Source: Pictodentalium vernedei
Lineage: Eukaryota; Mollusca; Scaphopoda; Dentaliida; Dentaliidae
Assembly (NCBI GenBank): GCA_031216915.1
Contig: CM062294.1
Coordinates: 165,743,455 to 165,807,454, forward strand
Direction of reading: 5' to 3'
Length of the DNA stretch: 64,000 bases
Below, in pieces: positions 1-8,436 of this stretch. Below the pieces are notes generated by a model. The model ran no database searches. It had not been told where the DNA came from and saw only the letters and a list, made by a program, of their open reading frames with translations. The first letter of the stretch is position 1, and each line of letters starts with the position of its first letter. A program made the position numbers and the translations under genes.

Positions 1-110
1 TTATATTTAATTATTTAAATTTATATTTAATTATTTAAATTTTTTTATTTATTTAAATTTATTTATTTATTTAATATTTATTATCAATATTAGTATTTAA
101 TGGTTAACTT
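1..110. repeat. AT-rich low-complexity tract
   Basis: Alternating TTTA/ATTT runs with no coding signal. It lies just upstream of a possible splice acceptor and would be intronic if the exon at 126-376 is real. Confidence 0.7.
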
Positions 111-125
111 TTTTTCCATTTTCAG

Positions 126-376
126 CTTGGCATCATAGAATGAATACCATCGGCAGGGATGTGAGTTTCTACAAACTGGTCCCAATACTTCAGAAAGAGG
201 CAGAGACAGTGGAATTGCGTGTCAGAGCAGCAGATTTGGAAGCTGACACACGAACAAAATACACGAAGATGGCTCAAAAGATACAACAATATTGGGATAA
301 ATATATGGCAGATCCCCCAGAACTATCAACAGCTGCATTTTTAAGGAAATGTTCATCTGTTTATGTAAAGAAGTAG
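126..376 (+). CDS. Possible last exon of a host or transposase-derived gene
   Basis: A pyrimidine-rich stretch ending in TTTTCAG at 119-125 looks like a 3' splice site, and the frame is then open to a TAG at 374-376. An AATAAA at 395-400, 19 nt past the stop, fits a polyadenylation signal. The first ATG in frame is at 140, but the open frame reaches back to the acceptor, so an internal exon start is more likely. The peptide is charged and helical in character, with a KYTKMAQKIQQYWDKYM segment. This weakly recalls the region preceding the LDPR box in hAT transposases, where a K-x-x-x-YW pattern is common, but the following LDPRFK is absent. I do not recognise the protein. It could equally be the tail of an ordinary host gene whose earlier exons lie outside the window. 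Confidence 0.35.
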
Positions 377-554
377 ACTTATTATACCTTTGTAAATAAA
401 TATTATATAAATATTATGTTTGATAAAAATTCATTATTATATTATCGTTAATAACTGAGAGATTTTTTTTTAAAATAAACAAAATTATTTTTGAAATCGC
501 GCGTTGTTACTCATTTCTCAACACCCATCATGACCAATCCTCATTATTCCATCC
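377..554. other. Noncoding, AT-rich 3' flank
   Basis: Probable 3' untranslated and downstream sequence of the preceding exon. No gene is seen. Confidence 0.4.
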
Positions 555-635
555 GGGGGGCGAGTTGGCCCGGGGGCCCGGGGGCGAGTTGGCCTACCAG
601 CAAGAGGGCGAGTTGGCCCGGGGGCGAGTGGTCCC
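555..635. repeat. GC-rich direct repeats, possible transposon end
   Basis: Four spaced copies of a GGGGCGAGTTGGCCC-like motif (about 555-570, 578-594, 606-619, and 620-635 as GGGGCGAGTGGTCCC) end exactly where LINE copy 1 homology stops. Multiple subterminal copies of a GGGGCGA-type motif are also seen in the element at 33731-34795, so this may be the end of a related non-autonomous DNA transposon. No partner end was found in the window. Confidence 0.45.
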
Positions 636-959
636 ATTTCCCTTCTTAAGAGGTTTGCCTGCGGCTTTGCGGCTTTTGTTTTTTTGCCCAGTTAGGGTTT
701 TGAAGGAGTCCCAGAATTTTTTGGCATCCTGGACTCCGTTTAGATCGGCTGTTGCCTTTTCCCAGTTTGCTTGTTTTTCAGCTTGGAGGGCTTTCTTGAT
801 CTCCCCATGAAGGCGGTTGTATGTTTTTTTGAGGTCAGCTTTCTTACCGGGGCCAGTTTCGGTTTTAAGGGCGCGAAGAGCTTTCCGTTTAGTTTTGATT
901 AGTGAGAGTGTGTCGCCGAGATAGTATTTCTCCAGGGGCGTACTTCTTCTTTTGGGCAT
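636..959 (-). pseudogene. LINE copy 1 ORF2 linker between endonuclease and RT (fragment)
   Basis: A lysine-rich open segment begins MPKRRSTPLEKYYLGDTL and includes KKFWDSFKTLTGQKNK, typical of the helical linker before RT in Jockey-group ORF2 proteins. The equivalent stretch of copy 2 is at about 5830-6180 with clear nucleotide similarity. The open frame runs a little further into the GC-rich repeats, but those last residues are not LINE-derived. It is separated from the endonuclease by poly-G tracts that shift the frame. Confidence 0.7.
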
Positions 960-1031
960 ATTTCGTTTAGGGTTGAGTTAATGATTTTCTCTATGCCCTC
1001 GCATTGGGTTTCGAGTTCCGCTGCATTGGAT

Positions 1032-1136
1032 GGGGGGGGGGGGTGTTTGTGAGTTTGACATCGATGATGTCACGATAGAGGTTCCAATTAATTTTTCTAA
1101 AATTTCTGCGGAGAGTGGGGGGGGGGGGGGGGGGGG
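1032..1136. repeat. Two poly-G tracts in LINE copy 1
   Basis: Runs of 12 G (1032-1043) and 20 G (1117-1136) lie at positions homologous to those in copy 2 (29 G at 6241-6269 and 15 G at 6344-6358). They are C runs on the LINE coding strand and disturb the frame between endonuclease and linker. Confidence 0.95.
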
Positions 1137-1813
1137 TACCTGAGTGGGCCATTTCCTAGCTGCAGTGAGGCATGGACCGGGAGGTGATCGCTGCCTAAGT
1201 CGTCATCGCCGACCCAGTGGTCATCGATGTGATTTATCAGAGAGTCACTGGCGATAATTAGATCGAGGATCTCGAATGAGAATAATGGGTTATTACTGAT
1301 ATAAGTTGCAGAGCTGTCATTCATAATCACATGAAGGTTATGCTTTTTAGTGATTTCAAGGAGGGCTTCACCGTTAGGGGTGGTTTTGTTACAGCCAAAG
1401 TACAAGTGTTTGGCATTGAAGTCGCCAAGGAAAATGCAGTGTTTGTATTTCCTCGTAAAGAATTCAAAGCCAGTGTCAGAAACAATTTTGCTTGGGTCGT
1501 TATAATAACAAACAATCGCATTGTTTTTGTTGTCGACAGTGATTCCAGTTGCAATCACCTCTGCATCGAGGTGATTGGTTTTTATTGTTTTAGTTTTGAT
1601 GTTCTGCTGTATTAGAAGAGCGACGCCGCCACCTTTGGTGGATTGTCGGTCTCTTCTAATAGAGCTGAACCCGCTAACTGAAAAATTTTTGCTGGGTTGA
1701 AGCCAACTTTCGCAGATGCAGATAATGTCTGTATCTTCAAAGTATCGGCTCATTTGAAGTTTTTTGTTATTAACGCTTCTAGCATTCCACATGGCTATTT
1801 GTAGCTTATTCAT
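1097..1813 (-). CDS. LINE ORF2 endonuclease domain, copy 1
   Basis: The start MNKLQIAMWNARSVNNKK matches the N-terminus of an apurinic-type LINE endonuclease (N of the WNARS box). Further catalytic motifs are in order: ICESWL (E) near residue 34, LGDFNAKH (D and N) near residue 130, and GSDHLPV (D-H) near residue 208. This domain nicks the target DNA and primes reverse transcription. It is open for 238 codons. The last 15 or so residues are a proline run made by the 20-base C tract, after which the frame is lost. In an intact element ORF2 would continue through linker and RT, so this is a surviving domain and not a whole protein. Confidence 0.88.
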   Translation of the reverse strand: MNKLQIAMWNARSVNNKKLQMSRYFEDTDIICICESWLQPSKNFSVSGFSSIRRDRQSTKGGGVALLIQQNIKTKTIKTNHLDAEVIATGITVDNKNNAIVCYYNDPSKIVSDTGFEFFTRKYKHCIFLGDFNAKHLYFGCNKTTPNGEALLEITKKHNLHVIMNDSSATYISNNPLFSFEILDLIIASDSLINHIDDHWVGDDDLGSDHLPVHASLQLGNGPLRYPPPPPPHSPQKF

Positions 1814-1867
1814 GATGGGGGTTGGGAGTTAGTAGCGGTGCTTTAGATATAGGTTTAGACAGGTGCT

Positions 1868-2488
1868 TTAGTCTGTGCTGATAGCGGCTTTGATTCGTGA
1901 TTCCAAAATATGTGTCTTGAAAAGTCGGGACACTGATCGGCTGACATCCTGGCAGATGCCGGACAGATTGGTTTTAGCGTGTTTGCTTAATACTGAGTAA
2001 AGGGATCCGGCGATAAGGGAGCAGACGGTATGAGGAGATGACGCATTGTCGGGCTTGATGAGATTTAGGCTTTTCAGCTTGATGGCGGTTTTAACTTTTT
2101 TAAAGTGGGGAGACCCCCGGTAGCTGCTGGGATGACTTCCTTTACAGTTGGAGCAAGAGGGGGATTTTAACCTGCATGACTTGGTGAGATGTGATTCTCC
2201 GCAATTCATGCAGGTTAGATTCCCTCTGCATTTGTTGGCGATATGCCCGAACTTTTGGCATTTGTGACACTGTATGGGCGTTGGTGAGGTATTGTATTCC
2301 TCTCCAGCGTGCCACCTGCCATTGATGTGGATCCCATCTTTGATTATTTTTACTTTAGTTTCCTTGTTGGGGCAGGTGACTTTTATTTTCCACGTGACCT
2401 TTCCCGTGGCTTTGGAGTGGAATCTCTCCCACTTGCAGTTATTTAGGCTAAGGTATATGGCTCCACTGGGTGTGTCGGGATGAACCAT
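1868..2488 (-). CDS. LINE ORF1 nucleic-acid-binding protein, C-terminal part
   Basis: Contains retroviral-type zinc knuckles: CHKCQKFGHIANKC (C-x2-C-x4-H-x4-C), CMNCGESHLTKSC (C-x2-C-x3-H-x4-C) and a third, CSNCKGSH. This is the pattern of Gag-like ORF1 proteins of Jockey/I LINEs, which coat element RNA. The part before the knuckles (WKIKVTCPNKETKVKIIKDG) fits the small alpha-beta domain usually found there. The frame opens two bases from the stop of the upstream ORF1 piece, so ORF1 is split by a frameshift near 2490-2510, beside a 13-base poly-G tract (2510-2522). The tail after the knuckles has no recognised motif. Confidence 0.85.
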   Translation of the reverse strand: MVHPDTPSGAIYLSLNNCKWERFHSKATGKVTWKIKVTCPNKETKVKIIKDGIHINGRWHAGEEYNTSPTPIQCHKCQKFGHIANKCRGNLTCMNCGESHLTKSCRLKSPSCSNCKGSHPSSYRGSPHFKKVKTAIKLKSLNLIKPDNASSPHTVCSLIAGSLYSVLSKHAKTNLSGICQDVSRSVSRLFKTHILESRIKAAISTD

Positions 2489-2490
2489 AG

Positions 2491-3193
2491 TTAGTACCGC
2501 AGTGAGGTTGGGGGGGGGGGGGTGTTACCCCTACCCTCCCTAATGCCATTGGTTTTGTTTTTATTATTATTATTATTATTATTGGGGAGACTGCCTGGAT
2601 TTTGCCCCCCTTTCTGGTTTTGGCTGCTAGCTTGATTTTGGCTGTTGGGTGTCACGTTTTTACCCTTCTTCCTAGAGACGACAGTTGACCAGGGTGTCTC
2701 CATGAGTGGAAGAGGCCCTGGCAGATTTGTTTGAGGCTCATCATTGGTTTCTGGATGAAAGAGTGGTTTGGGTGAGGGGGGTGGGTGGGGGGCAGTTCCT
2801 CACTTTCTTGACCTGCCGGTCAACGGTGTGATGAAAGCCCTGACTATCCACCAACTCACTCTCAAGATCTAGTGATTTCTTTCTTTTGCTGTTATTTCGA
2901 GACGGGGTCGCTGTTATGCTAGGTATACTGTCCAATGGTGTGGCAAGCATAGTTTCTAGGTTTTTGTCCGGGCAGATGGTATCCAGTGCGCAAGGATCTG
3001 CTAGATCTTTGGAAGTTTCCTTAGTGGGGCATGTGTCCCCCCGACCAGCTGATGGCTTCTCAGGGACAGGTCCCTCAGAGGCTACCACCTGGAGTTCCGA
3101 CGAAATGATGATTTCGCGCGCCGAAGGCGCGCAGGGACGGTATGGGGAACAAGCCCCTTTCGACCCTCTGTAACTGTATAGGATGGCTGTCAC
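2491..3193 (-). pseudogene. LINE ORF1 N-terminal part, broken
   Basis: Two open pieces, 3193-2741 and 2703-2491, precede the zinc-knuckle part in the same direction. The first is low complexity and rich in S, P and T. The second starts METPWSTVVSRKKGK, a WxxV-type start often seen before Gag-like regions, then has an asparagine run encoded by an ATT/TTA microsatellite (about 2560-2582) and a short proline run from the poly-C tract. A TGA separates the pieces. The true start of ORF1 could be at either piece. Confidence 0.6.
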
Positions 3194-3840
3194 ATGTCTA
3201 GGCGTGTTGAAGGAGGAAAAGGATCCGGTACTCGGCAGGTGTCTTCAGTTGTGTCCAGTTGTGGATGGGCAGTATCATTGGCTGATGTCGGTTGAACCCT
3301 CGGGTGAGGACCAGTGTGGGAGGTTGGGTCCTCTCACAAAGGTACTACCTCTCCCAAGGGTGCTGTCGATCTAGATTTTCGGGCAAGTATTATAGTCTGC
3401 CGCTTCGAGGATGATTTGAGTGGTGGCCATCAGTGGCAAGTATAATCTGCCTCAGGCTGTCTCTGTTTGATAGGATGTCTTTGAAGGAAACAACAACGAC
3501 CCCATTCGGGGACCACCAAGAAGAAGACCCGAACTTCCCTGGTTCGGGGGCAGGCCTGCATTGTAATCCTATTGGGTTGGGACAAAGAGATGCGCAATGC
3601 GCTTACAAAAAGGGGCAGAGGCGGGACGCAGGACCAACGCTCGCCTCCCTTAAAGTGGTTGACCACTTTTAGGGATGGAGCGAAGGATGTTCAGGAACCG
3701 TGGGTGTGACTGTTTCCATAACGGTTAGACTGTCTGTAGCGGTTGTTGGGATGCCGGTCAAAAAAACATCTTCTGTGTACCTGCTTAAAAGAAGAAGGCA
3801 GAATTAGTTATCATTAGAATATGTAGAAGTAAAAAGATAA
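3194..3840 (-). other. LINE copy 1 leader region and junction with copy 2
   Basis: No convincing gene. It holds GGCAAGTATAATCTGCC (3433-3449), which recurs in the tandem repeats at 34.04-34.5 kb, and a looser version at about 3380-3405. The exact boundary between the two LINE copies is not visible to me. Confidence 0.4.
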
Positions 3841-3844
3841 AAGT

Positions 3845-4400
3845 AGCACATTATGTTTTAATTGTGATCACAGTTAAGCTGTTAATCTGACTGTTTGATC
3901 ACCTTCTTAGGGTGATAGTGAGTTTGTAGCGGGAGGGTAACAGGTTTAGACGCTAAACCACACCCGAGGGTGTTTCTGTTATGCCCTGGTTTCGCCTGGT
4001 TTCGACCATATTTAAATTAGTTTGAGTTTATTTTGCATCAAGATAAAACACTGCAAATCCCACCCTCAGCCGGGGAGGCCCGGCCCACACAAAGCGCTCT
4101 CGCCTGGTATCTCGAGCGTCCCGTGTGGGCCGAGCCCCTCCCCGGCTGGAAATGAGATCAACAGTATCCAATCGTGATTTAATTTTAGTTGAGTCGGTGA
4201 AGTCAGCCCTTTCTGGTAGAAGGCCACAGTTAAGCTGTTTTCTGCCTGTTTATTCACCTTCTCGTTCCCTATTTATTTACTTTTTTAACAATTTTTAATC
4301 CTGATGTAATTTTACTTGAGTAGGTGAAGGCAGCCCTTTCTGGTAGAAGGCCACAGTTAAGCTGTTTTTCTGCCTGTTGGTTCACCTTGTCATTCCCTAG
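3845..4400 (-). repeat. LINE 3' region with direct repeats
   Basis: Two copies of a unit with GTAGAAGGCCACAGTTAAGC and a following TTCACCTT box lie at about 4190-4275 and 4320-4400, roughly 125 bp apart. A diverged third copy (CACAGTTAAGCTGTT, then GATCACCTTCTTAG) is at about 3868-3912. Repeats in the 3' end of a LINE can be part of the RT recognition signal; that role is inferred here. Confidence 0.6.
4067..4148. repeat. GC-rich hairpin in LINE 3' region
   Basis: The left arm CAGCCGGGGAGGCCCGG plus CCCACAC (4067-4090) pairs with the right arm at about 4123-4148. Inner CGCTC/GAGCG pairs extend the stem. It stands out against AT-rich surroundings. Confidence 0.75.
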
Positions 4401-4417
4401 TTTTTATTCGAGCGGTC

Positions 4418-5935
4418 TTAGTTTTGATTGCAATTTTTGGGCTTTTGTCGGCTGTCGCAAATTGTTCCAAGTTCGGAGATTAGTTCGCTGTCGGCTAACC
4501 GGTCATGATTTTTCGCGGCCAGGGTGGCTAGGCGGTCTTTGATGGTGGGGATATCAGCCCCGTCGTGGAGTGTTTTGATGGGTGTGTCCCATGGGGCACG
4601 TAGGGCAACTCTAAGCGCGTGATTTTGGACCCTCTGGAGTTTTCCCATGTTAGTTTGGTTGAGGTCAGTTAGTATGATTGCACCGTATTCGAGTACTGGG
4701 CGCACAAAGGCTTTGTATAGTTTGAGTAGGGTGGACTGGTTGGCCCCCATGAAGTTCCCTTGAGCATCTTCAGTAAGTTAATTCGTTTGGTAGCTTTTTT
4801 CGCCATGTCGTCGGTATGTTTGTTGAAGGACAGTTTTTGGTCAATGGTGATGCCCAGGAATTTCGCTTCTTTGCATTCTGGGAGGGTGTTATCCATAAGT
4901 TTTAGGTCAAAATCCCGTTTAGTTTTCTTGCGAGTAAAGGTGATTCGTTGGGTTTTATTGGCGTTTAGCTTAATTCTCCATTTGGCACACCATTCTCCAA
5001 GCTCGTCATTTACGAAAAAGATGTATAGGAGGGGGCTTAGGACGGATCCTTGGGGGTGCCTGCTTCGAGGGGGGCACTGTCGGACATTTCATTGTTCACT
5101 CTGACTTTAATTTCGCGATCATTTAAGAAGGAGGATAGTAATCTAATCAGTTTCACGGGGAGTCTCATTTTAGATAATTTGTAGCGCATTCCATTATGCC
5201 AAACAGAGTCGAATGCTTTTTCAACGTCTAGTAGGACTGCCGCGCCTATTTGCTGATTGCTGATAGCAGATTTCATTTGGGTCACTAGTCGGTAGACATG
5301 TTCGATGCCTTTTTACGGTTTCTGTAGGCTCTTTGCCATTTATTGAAGAAGTCGATGTCCGATTGGTAAGGATTCTTTTGAAAGTCTTACCAATGCAGCT
5401 GAGCAGGCTGATTGGGCGGTAGCTGGCTGGATCGGAGGGGTCCTTATCGGGTTTTGGTATCATGACACCGATGGCTTTTTTCCAGCATTTGGGAAAGTAG
5501 CCATGGGTGAGGCATGCGTTGAATAGTTTGTTTAGTTTTTCGATTAGGGAGTTTGGGCTTTGTTTTAGAATTTTTGTAGCTTACTTCGTCTTCGCCGGGT
5601 GAGGAGGAGTTTTTGCATTTTTTTATGACATTAATGATTTCGTCATTGGTGATGGGGGTGACGAGGTCTTCATCGTCCCCTTCTTCTGGCTCGTTATCGA
5701 AGTTGGGGTCCCGGTAAGATATCGGGGTGTTCATTGATGAAGTCACGGCGTCATCATTGCCCGTGCCTTGATACGGCGATGCGTTTTTCTTAGGAGGTCG
5801 GCAAAGTGTCGGCCTTCTCTTTGTCGGTGCGAGTAAAAGAGCCATCTTCCTTCTTAAGAGGTTTTGCTGCGGCTTTGCCGCCCTTGTTTTTTTGCCCAGT
5901 AAGAATTTTGAAAGAGTCCCAGAATTTCTTTGCAT
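4418..5935 (-). pseudogene. LINE ORF2 reverse transcriptase, copy 2, catalytic box deleted
   Basis: RT motifs appear in order but in several frames. They are KKCKNSSSPGEDEV (block before RT1, about 5590), MIPKPDKDPSDPASYRPISL (RT1, about 5400-5463), AAVLLDVEKAFDSVWHNG (RT motif A with the first catalytic Asp, about 5180-5240), a GTP box at about 5050, and the downstream segments LGITIDQKLSFNKHTDDM (about 4815-4870) and LQRVQNHALRVAL. One C is missing from the C run in the GTP-QGS box, which shifts the frame at about 5052-5060. After VLSPLLYIFFVND (about 5000-5040) the sequence jumps straight to EWCAKWRIK, so the segment that should carry the FADD/YADD motif is gone (junction near 5010). No RNase H follows. 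Confidence 0.85.
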
Positions 5936-6224
5936 CTTGGGGTCCCGTTTAGGTTGGCTGTTGCCTTTTCCCAGCTGGCTTGTTTTTCAGCCTTGAGGAC
6001 TTCTTTGACTTCGCCATGAAGGCGGTTGTATGTTTTTTTGAGTTCGGATTTCTTGCTCGGGTCAGTTTCTTTTTGAGAGCGCGGATAGCTTCCCGTTTAG
6101 ATTTGATAAGTAACAGAGTCTCGCCCGAGACAGTGTGTCTCCAGGGGCGTACTTCCTCTTTTGGGCATATTTCGTTTAAGGTTGAGCTAATGATTTTCTC
6201 AATGCTCTCGCATTGGGTTTCAAG

Positions 6225-7099
6225 TTACGCTGCATTGGATGGGGGGGGGGGGGGGGGGGGGGGGGGGGGAGTTAGTGAGTTTGACATCAATGATGTCGCG
6301 GTAGAGGTTCCATTAATTTTCCTAAAGTTTCTACGGAGAGTGTGGGGGGGGGGGGGGGTACCTGAGTGGGCCATTTTCAAGCTGCAGAGAGGTTGGGACC
6401 GGGAGGGTGGATCACTGCCTAAGTCATCGTCGCCGACCCAGTGGTCGTCGATATGGTTTATCAGGGAGTCGCTAGCGATAATTAGATCAAGGATTTCGGA
6501 TGAGAATAGTGGGTTATTACTGATATAAGTTGCTGAGCTGTCATTCATAACCACATGAAGGTTATGTTTTTTTTGTGATTTCAAGGAGGGCTTCACCGTT
6601 TGGGGTGGTTTTGTTTGCAGCCAAAGTACAGGGTGTTTGGCATTGAAGTCGCCGAGGAAGATACAATGTTTGTATTTCCTCGTACAGAATTCAAAGACAG
6701 TGTCAGAAAACAATTTTGCTTGGGTCATTATAATAACAAACAATCGCGATGTTTTTATTATCGACAGTGATTTCAGTAGCAATCACCTCAGCGTCGAGGT
6801 GATTAGTTTTTATGGTTTTGGTTTTAATGTTCCGCTTCATTAGAAGAGCGACGCCGCCCACCAGTGGTGGTTAGTCGGTCTCTTCTAATAGTACAGAACC
6901 CACTTATAGAGAAGGTTTTTCTGGGTTGAAGCCAACTTTCGCAGATGCAGATAATGTCTGTGTCTTCGAAGTATCGACTGATCTGAAGTTTCTTATTGTT
7001 AACGCTTCTAGCGTTCCACACGGCTATTTGTAACTTATTCATGATGGGGTTGTAGTTTATTACGGTGGGAAGAATCTCTATGTAGATGTAGACCGGCAA
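6225..7099 (-). pseudogene. LINE ORF2 endonuclease, copy 2, frameshifted
   Basis: MNKLQIAVWNARSVNNKK and ICESWL are in the piece 7099-6824. LGDFNAKH and DDHWVGDDDLGSD are in another frame, 6782-6225. The SDH catalytic His is lost to a frameshift just after GSD (about 6405). The poly-C tracts (15 and 29 bases on the coding strand) turn the end into proline runs. Confidence 0.85.
6241..6269. repeat. 29-base poly-G tract
   Basis: The longest homopolymer in the window. Copy 1 of the same LINE has 12 G at the homologous site, so the tract changed length after the copies parted. Confidence 0.97.
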
Positions 7100-7100
7100 A

Positions 7101-7891
7101 AATGGCTCTTTATACTGCCTCGCTTCTAAAGTGCTGTTACAACCATAAACTTTCCATAAAAAGTGAGTGGGGCTTCAGCTTACAGTCCCATCAAAATACT
7201 ACTTTCATCCAATGTTACCACTCGCCAATGTTGTTATAACACTTGTTCTGTCTTCGAAGCAAACAAAGTAACAGTCCTTTCAAAGATCCAGAGGGTTGTC
7301 AGAGGAGGAAGCTTGGGTCTTCTAATCTTTTAAGCACGTGATTTAAAGCTTCGGACTATGATTGTTTTATCGGTAATATTGAAAACGTTTTTGAGCCGTC
7401 ATTTTTTGAGCCGTCATCATCTTTAGAAAACGTCCAAATCAACAGTTAAGTGTAGTCAAAACAAACTCGGAGATATCTTCTAGCTGTTCATTGTTATAGT
7501 ATCATTTTTGTGGAGCAGCAGATTGAATGGCAGCTGCAGTGAGTTGTTTTATTTTTGTCTTAAAAATGAATAATATACTTTTTTTTTACTAAAACGTAAG
7601 AGTAGGCTGCATTAGAATCTATAATTTGGTTACATTTGGGTATCATTTGGGTATCATTTGGGTACATTTGGGTATCATTTGGGTACATTCGGGTAAAAAG
7701 ACGTGCCGACAAAAATGGGCTGTTGATTAATTGGGTGTGGTCAGCTGCTCCTGTCTTATCCGTGGTGGTCCAGGTTGTACCTTTGGTGCATCTGAAAGTA
7801 AAAAGAGTGTATGCGTGAGTTGCCCCCCCCCCCCCCCCCCCCCACACTTCCCATCTACCCATTGGCCCTTACCCATAGGTGTTTTTAGGGG
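7101..7891. other. Unassigned DNA with a TTTGGGTA(CA/TC) minisatellite
   Basis: No gene recognised. At 7629-7696 there are six or seven tandem copies of an ACATTTGGGTATC-like unit, and a 21-base poly-C run lies at 7823-7843. Short open frames here are products of these repeats. Confidence 0.6.
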
Positions 7892-8047
7892 AGCTACAGT
7901 GGTCATTGACCGTCCATCGTCCATGAACATGGTGTTTGTGGCTTCTCCAAAACCACTGAACCAATTTAAGTGAAATTTGAGATAATACTTTGTTATAACA
8001 TTGCCTTTTGATTTTGTTCAAATGAAGTTGCCTCGCCCCTCGGTAGG
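7892..8047 (-). mobile_element. Tandem-repeat interspersed element, copy B, terminal piece
   Basis: Matches, in inverse orientation, the right end of the element at 24341-26868. Shared stretches include GAACATGGTGTTTG, CACTGAACCAATTTAA and TTTGATTTTGTTCAAAT. It stops at CCTCGGTAGG (8038-8047), a word repeated at 11752-11761 where the rest of the element resumes. The two pieces are therefore one copy split by a later insertion. Confidence 0.75.
8038..8047. repeat. Left copy of a 10-bp direct duplication (CCTCGGTAGG)
   Basis: The same 10 bases recur at 11752-11761, at the two break points of element copy B. This fits a target-site duplication of 9-10 bp flanking the 3.7-kb insert. Confidence 0.6.
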
Positions 8048-8171
8048 CATGTTGTTTTGAGGCAGGCGATCGCGCAAATGTTCGCCTAACCACGATTTCT
8101 GCGGCCCATTAATTCAGTCGAAGGCACCTCAAAATCGGCCATCTCAAACGGCAATTTCTTCTCAACCTACT

Positions 8172-8393
8172 CACAATTGTTTACAATTGGCTGTAACGTA
8201 AGTGCAAGCCCTACTTCTGAACTTAACATAAGCTAATAACTTTTCCAAACGAGCTGGAAAAGTGGAAGAGTGCAAAAGCACTGAAAAAAGATCGAAAAGG
8301 TCGAGCAAGACTGGCACTCGACATTACAGGCACTTACTCTGCACACCTCTTGCATTTACCGGGCACATGTGCAACAACCGTGACGTCAGTTCC
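8172..8393. repeat. DIRS left inverted terminal repeat
   Basis: Begins CACAATTGTTTACAATT and is colinear, as reverse complement, with 11261-11039. Shared runs include GTAACGTAAGTGCAAGCCCT and AAAAGCACTGAAAAAAG. Confidence 0.9.
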
Positions 8394-8436
8394 TTTTTTT
8401 CACCATTGTGCATTGTCGGAATTTTTGTGACACATG

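Larger units (their letters stand above)
636..3700 (-). mobile_element. Jockey-like LINE, copy 1 (ORF1 and endonuclease, RT missing)
   Basis: Read on the minus strand the order is ORF1 (3193 to 1868), endonuclease (1813 to 1097), then the linker before RT (959 to about 636), where homology stops. The same linker in copy 2 continues into RT, so copy 1 lost its RT and 3' end, which is not the usual 5' truncation of LINEs. The break coincides with the GGGGCGAGTTGGCCC repeats. About 3194-3700 is upstream of ORF1 and is probably 5' leader. Zinc knuckles in ORF1, an APE-type endonuclease and an RT without visible RNase H fit the Jockey/I group. The family assignment is by motif recognition only. 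Confidence 0.85.
3840..7100 (-). mobile_element. Jockey-like LINE, copy 2 (5'-truncated, RT damaged)
   Basis: Minus-strand order is endonuclease (7099 to 6225), linker (about 6180 to 5830), RT (about 5800 to 4418), then a 3' region of about 550 bp with two direct repeats and a GC-rich hairpin. Similarity to copy 1 starts at the endonuclease ATG region (about 7050) and ORF1 is absent, consistent with ordinary 5' truncation. The copy is dead: many frameshifts, a deleted RT catalytic box and a lost SDH motif. Confidence 0.85.

Noticed and set aside
3886-3912. Intrinsic bacterial-type terminator (GATCACC...GGGTGAT)
   Set aside because: The context is an animal LINE 3' region; such a terminator has no meaning here.
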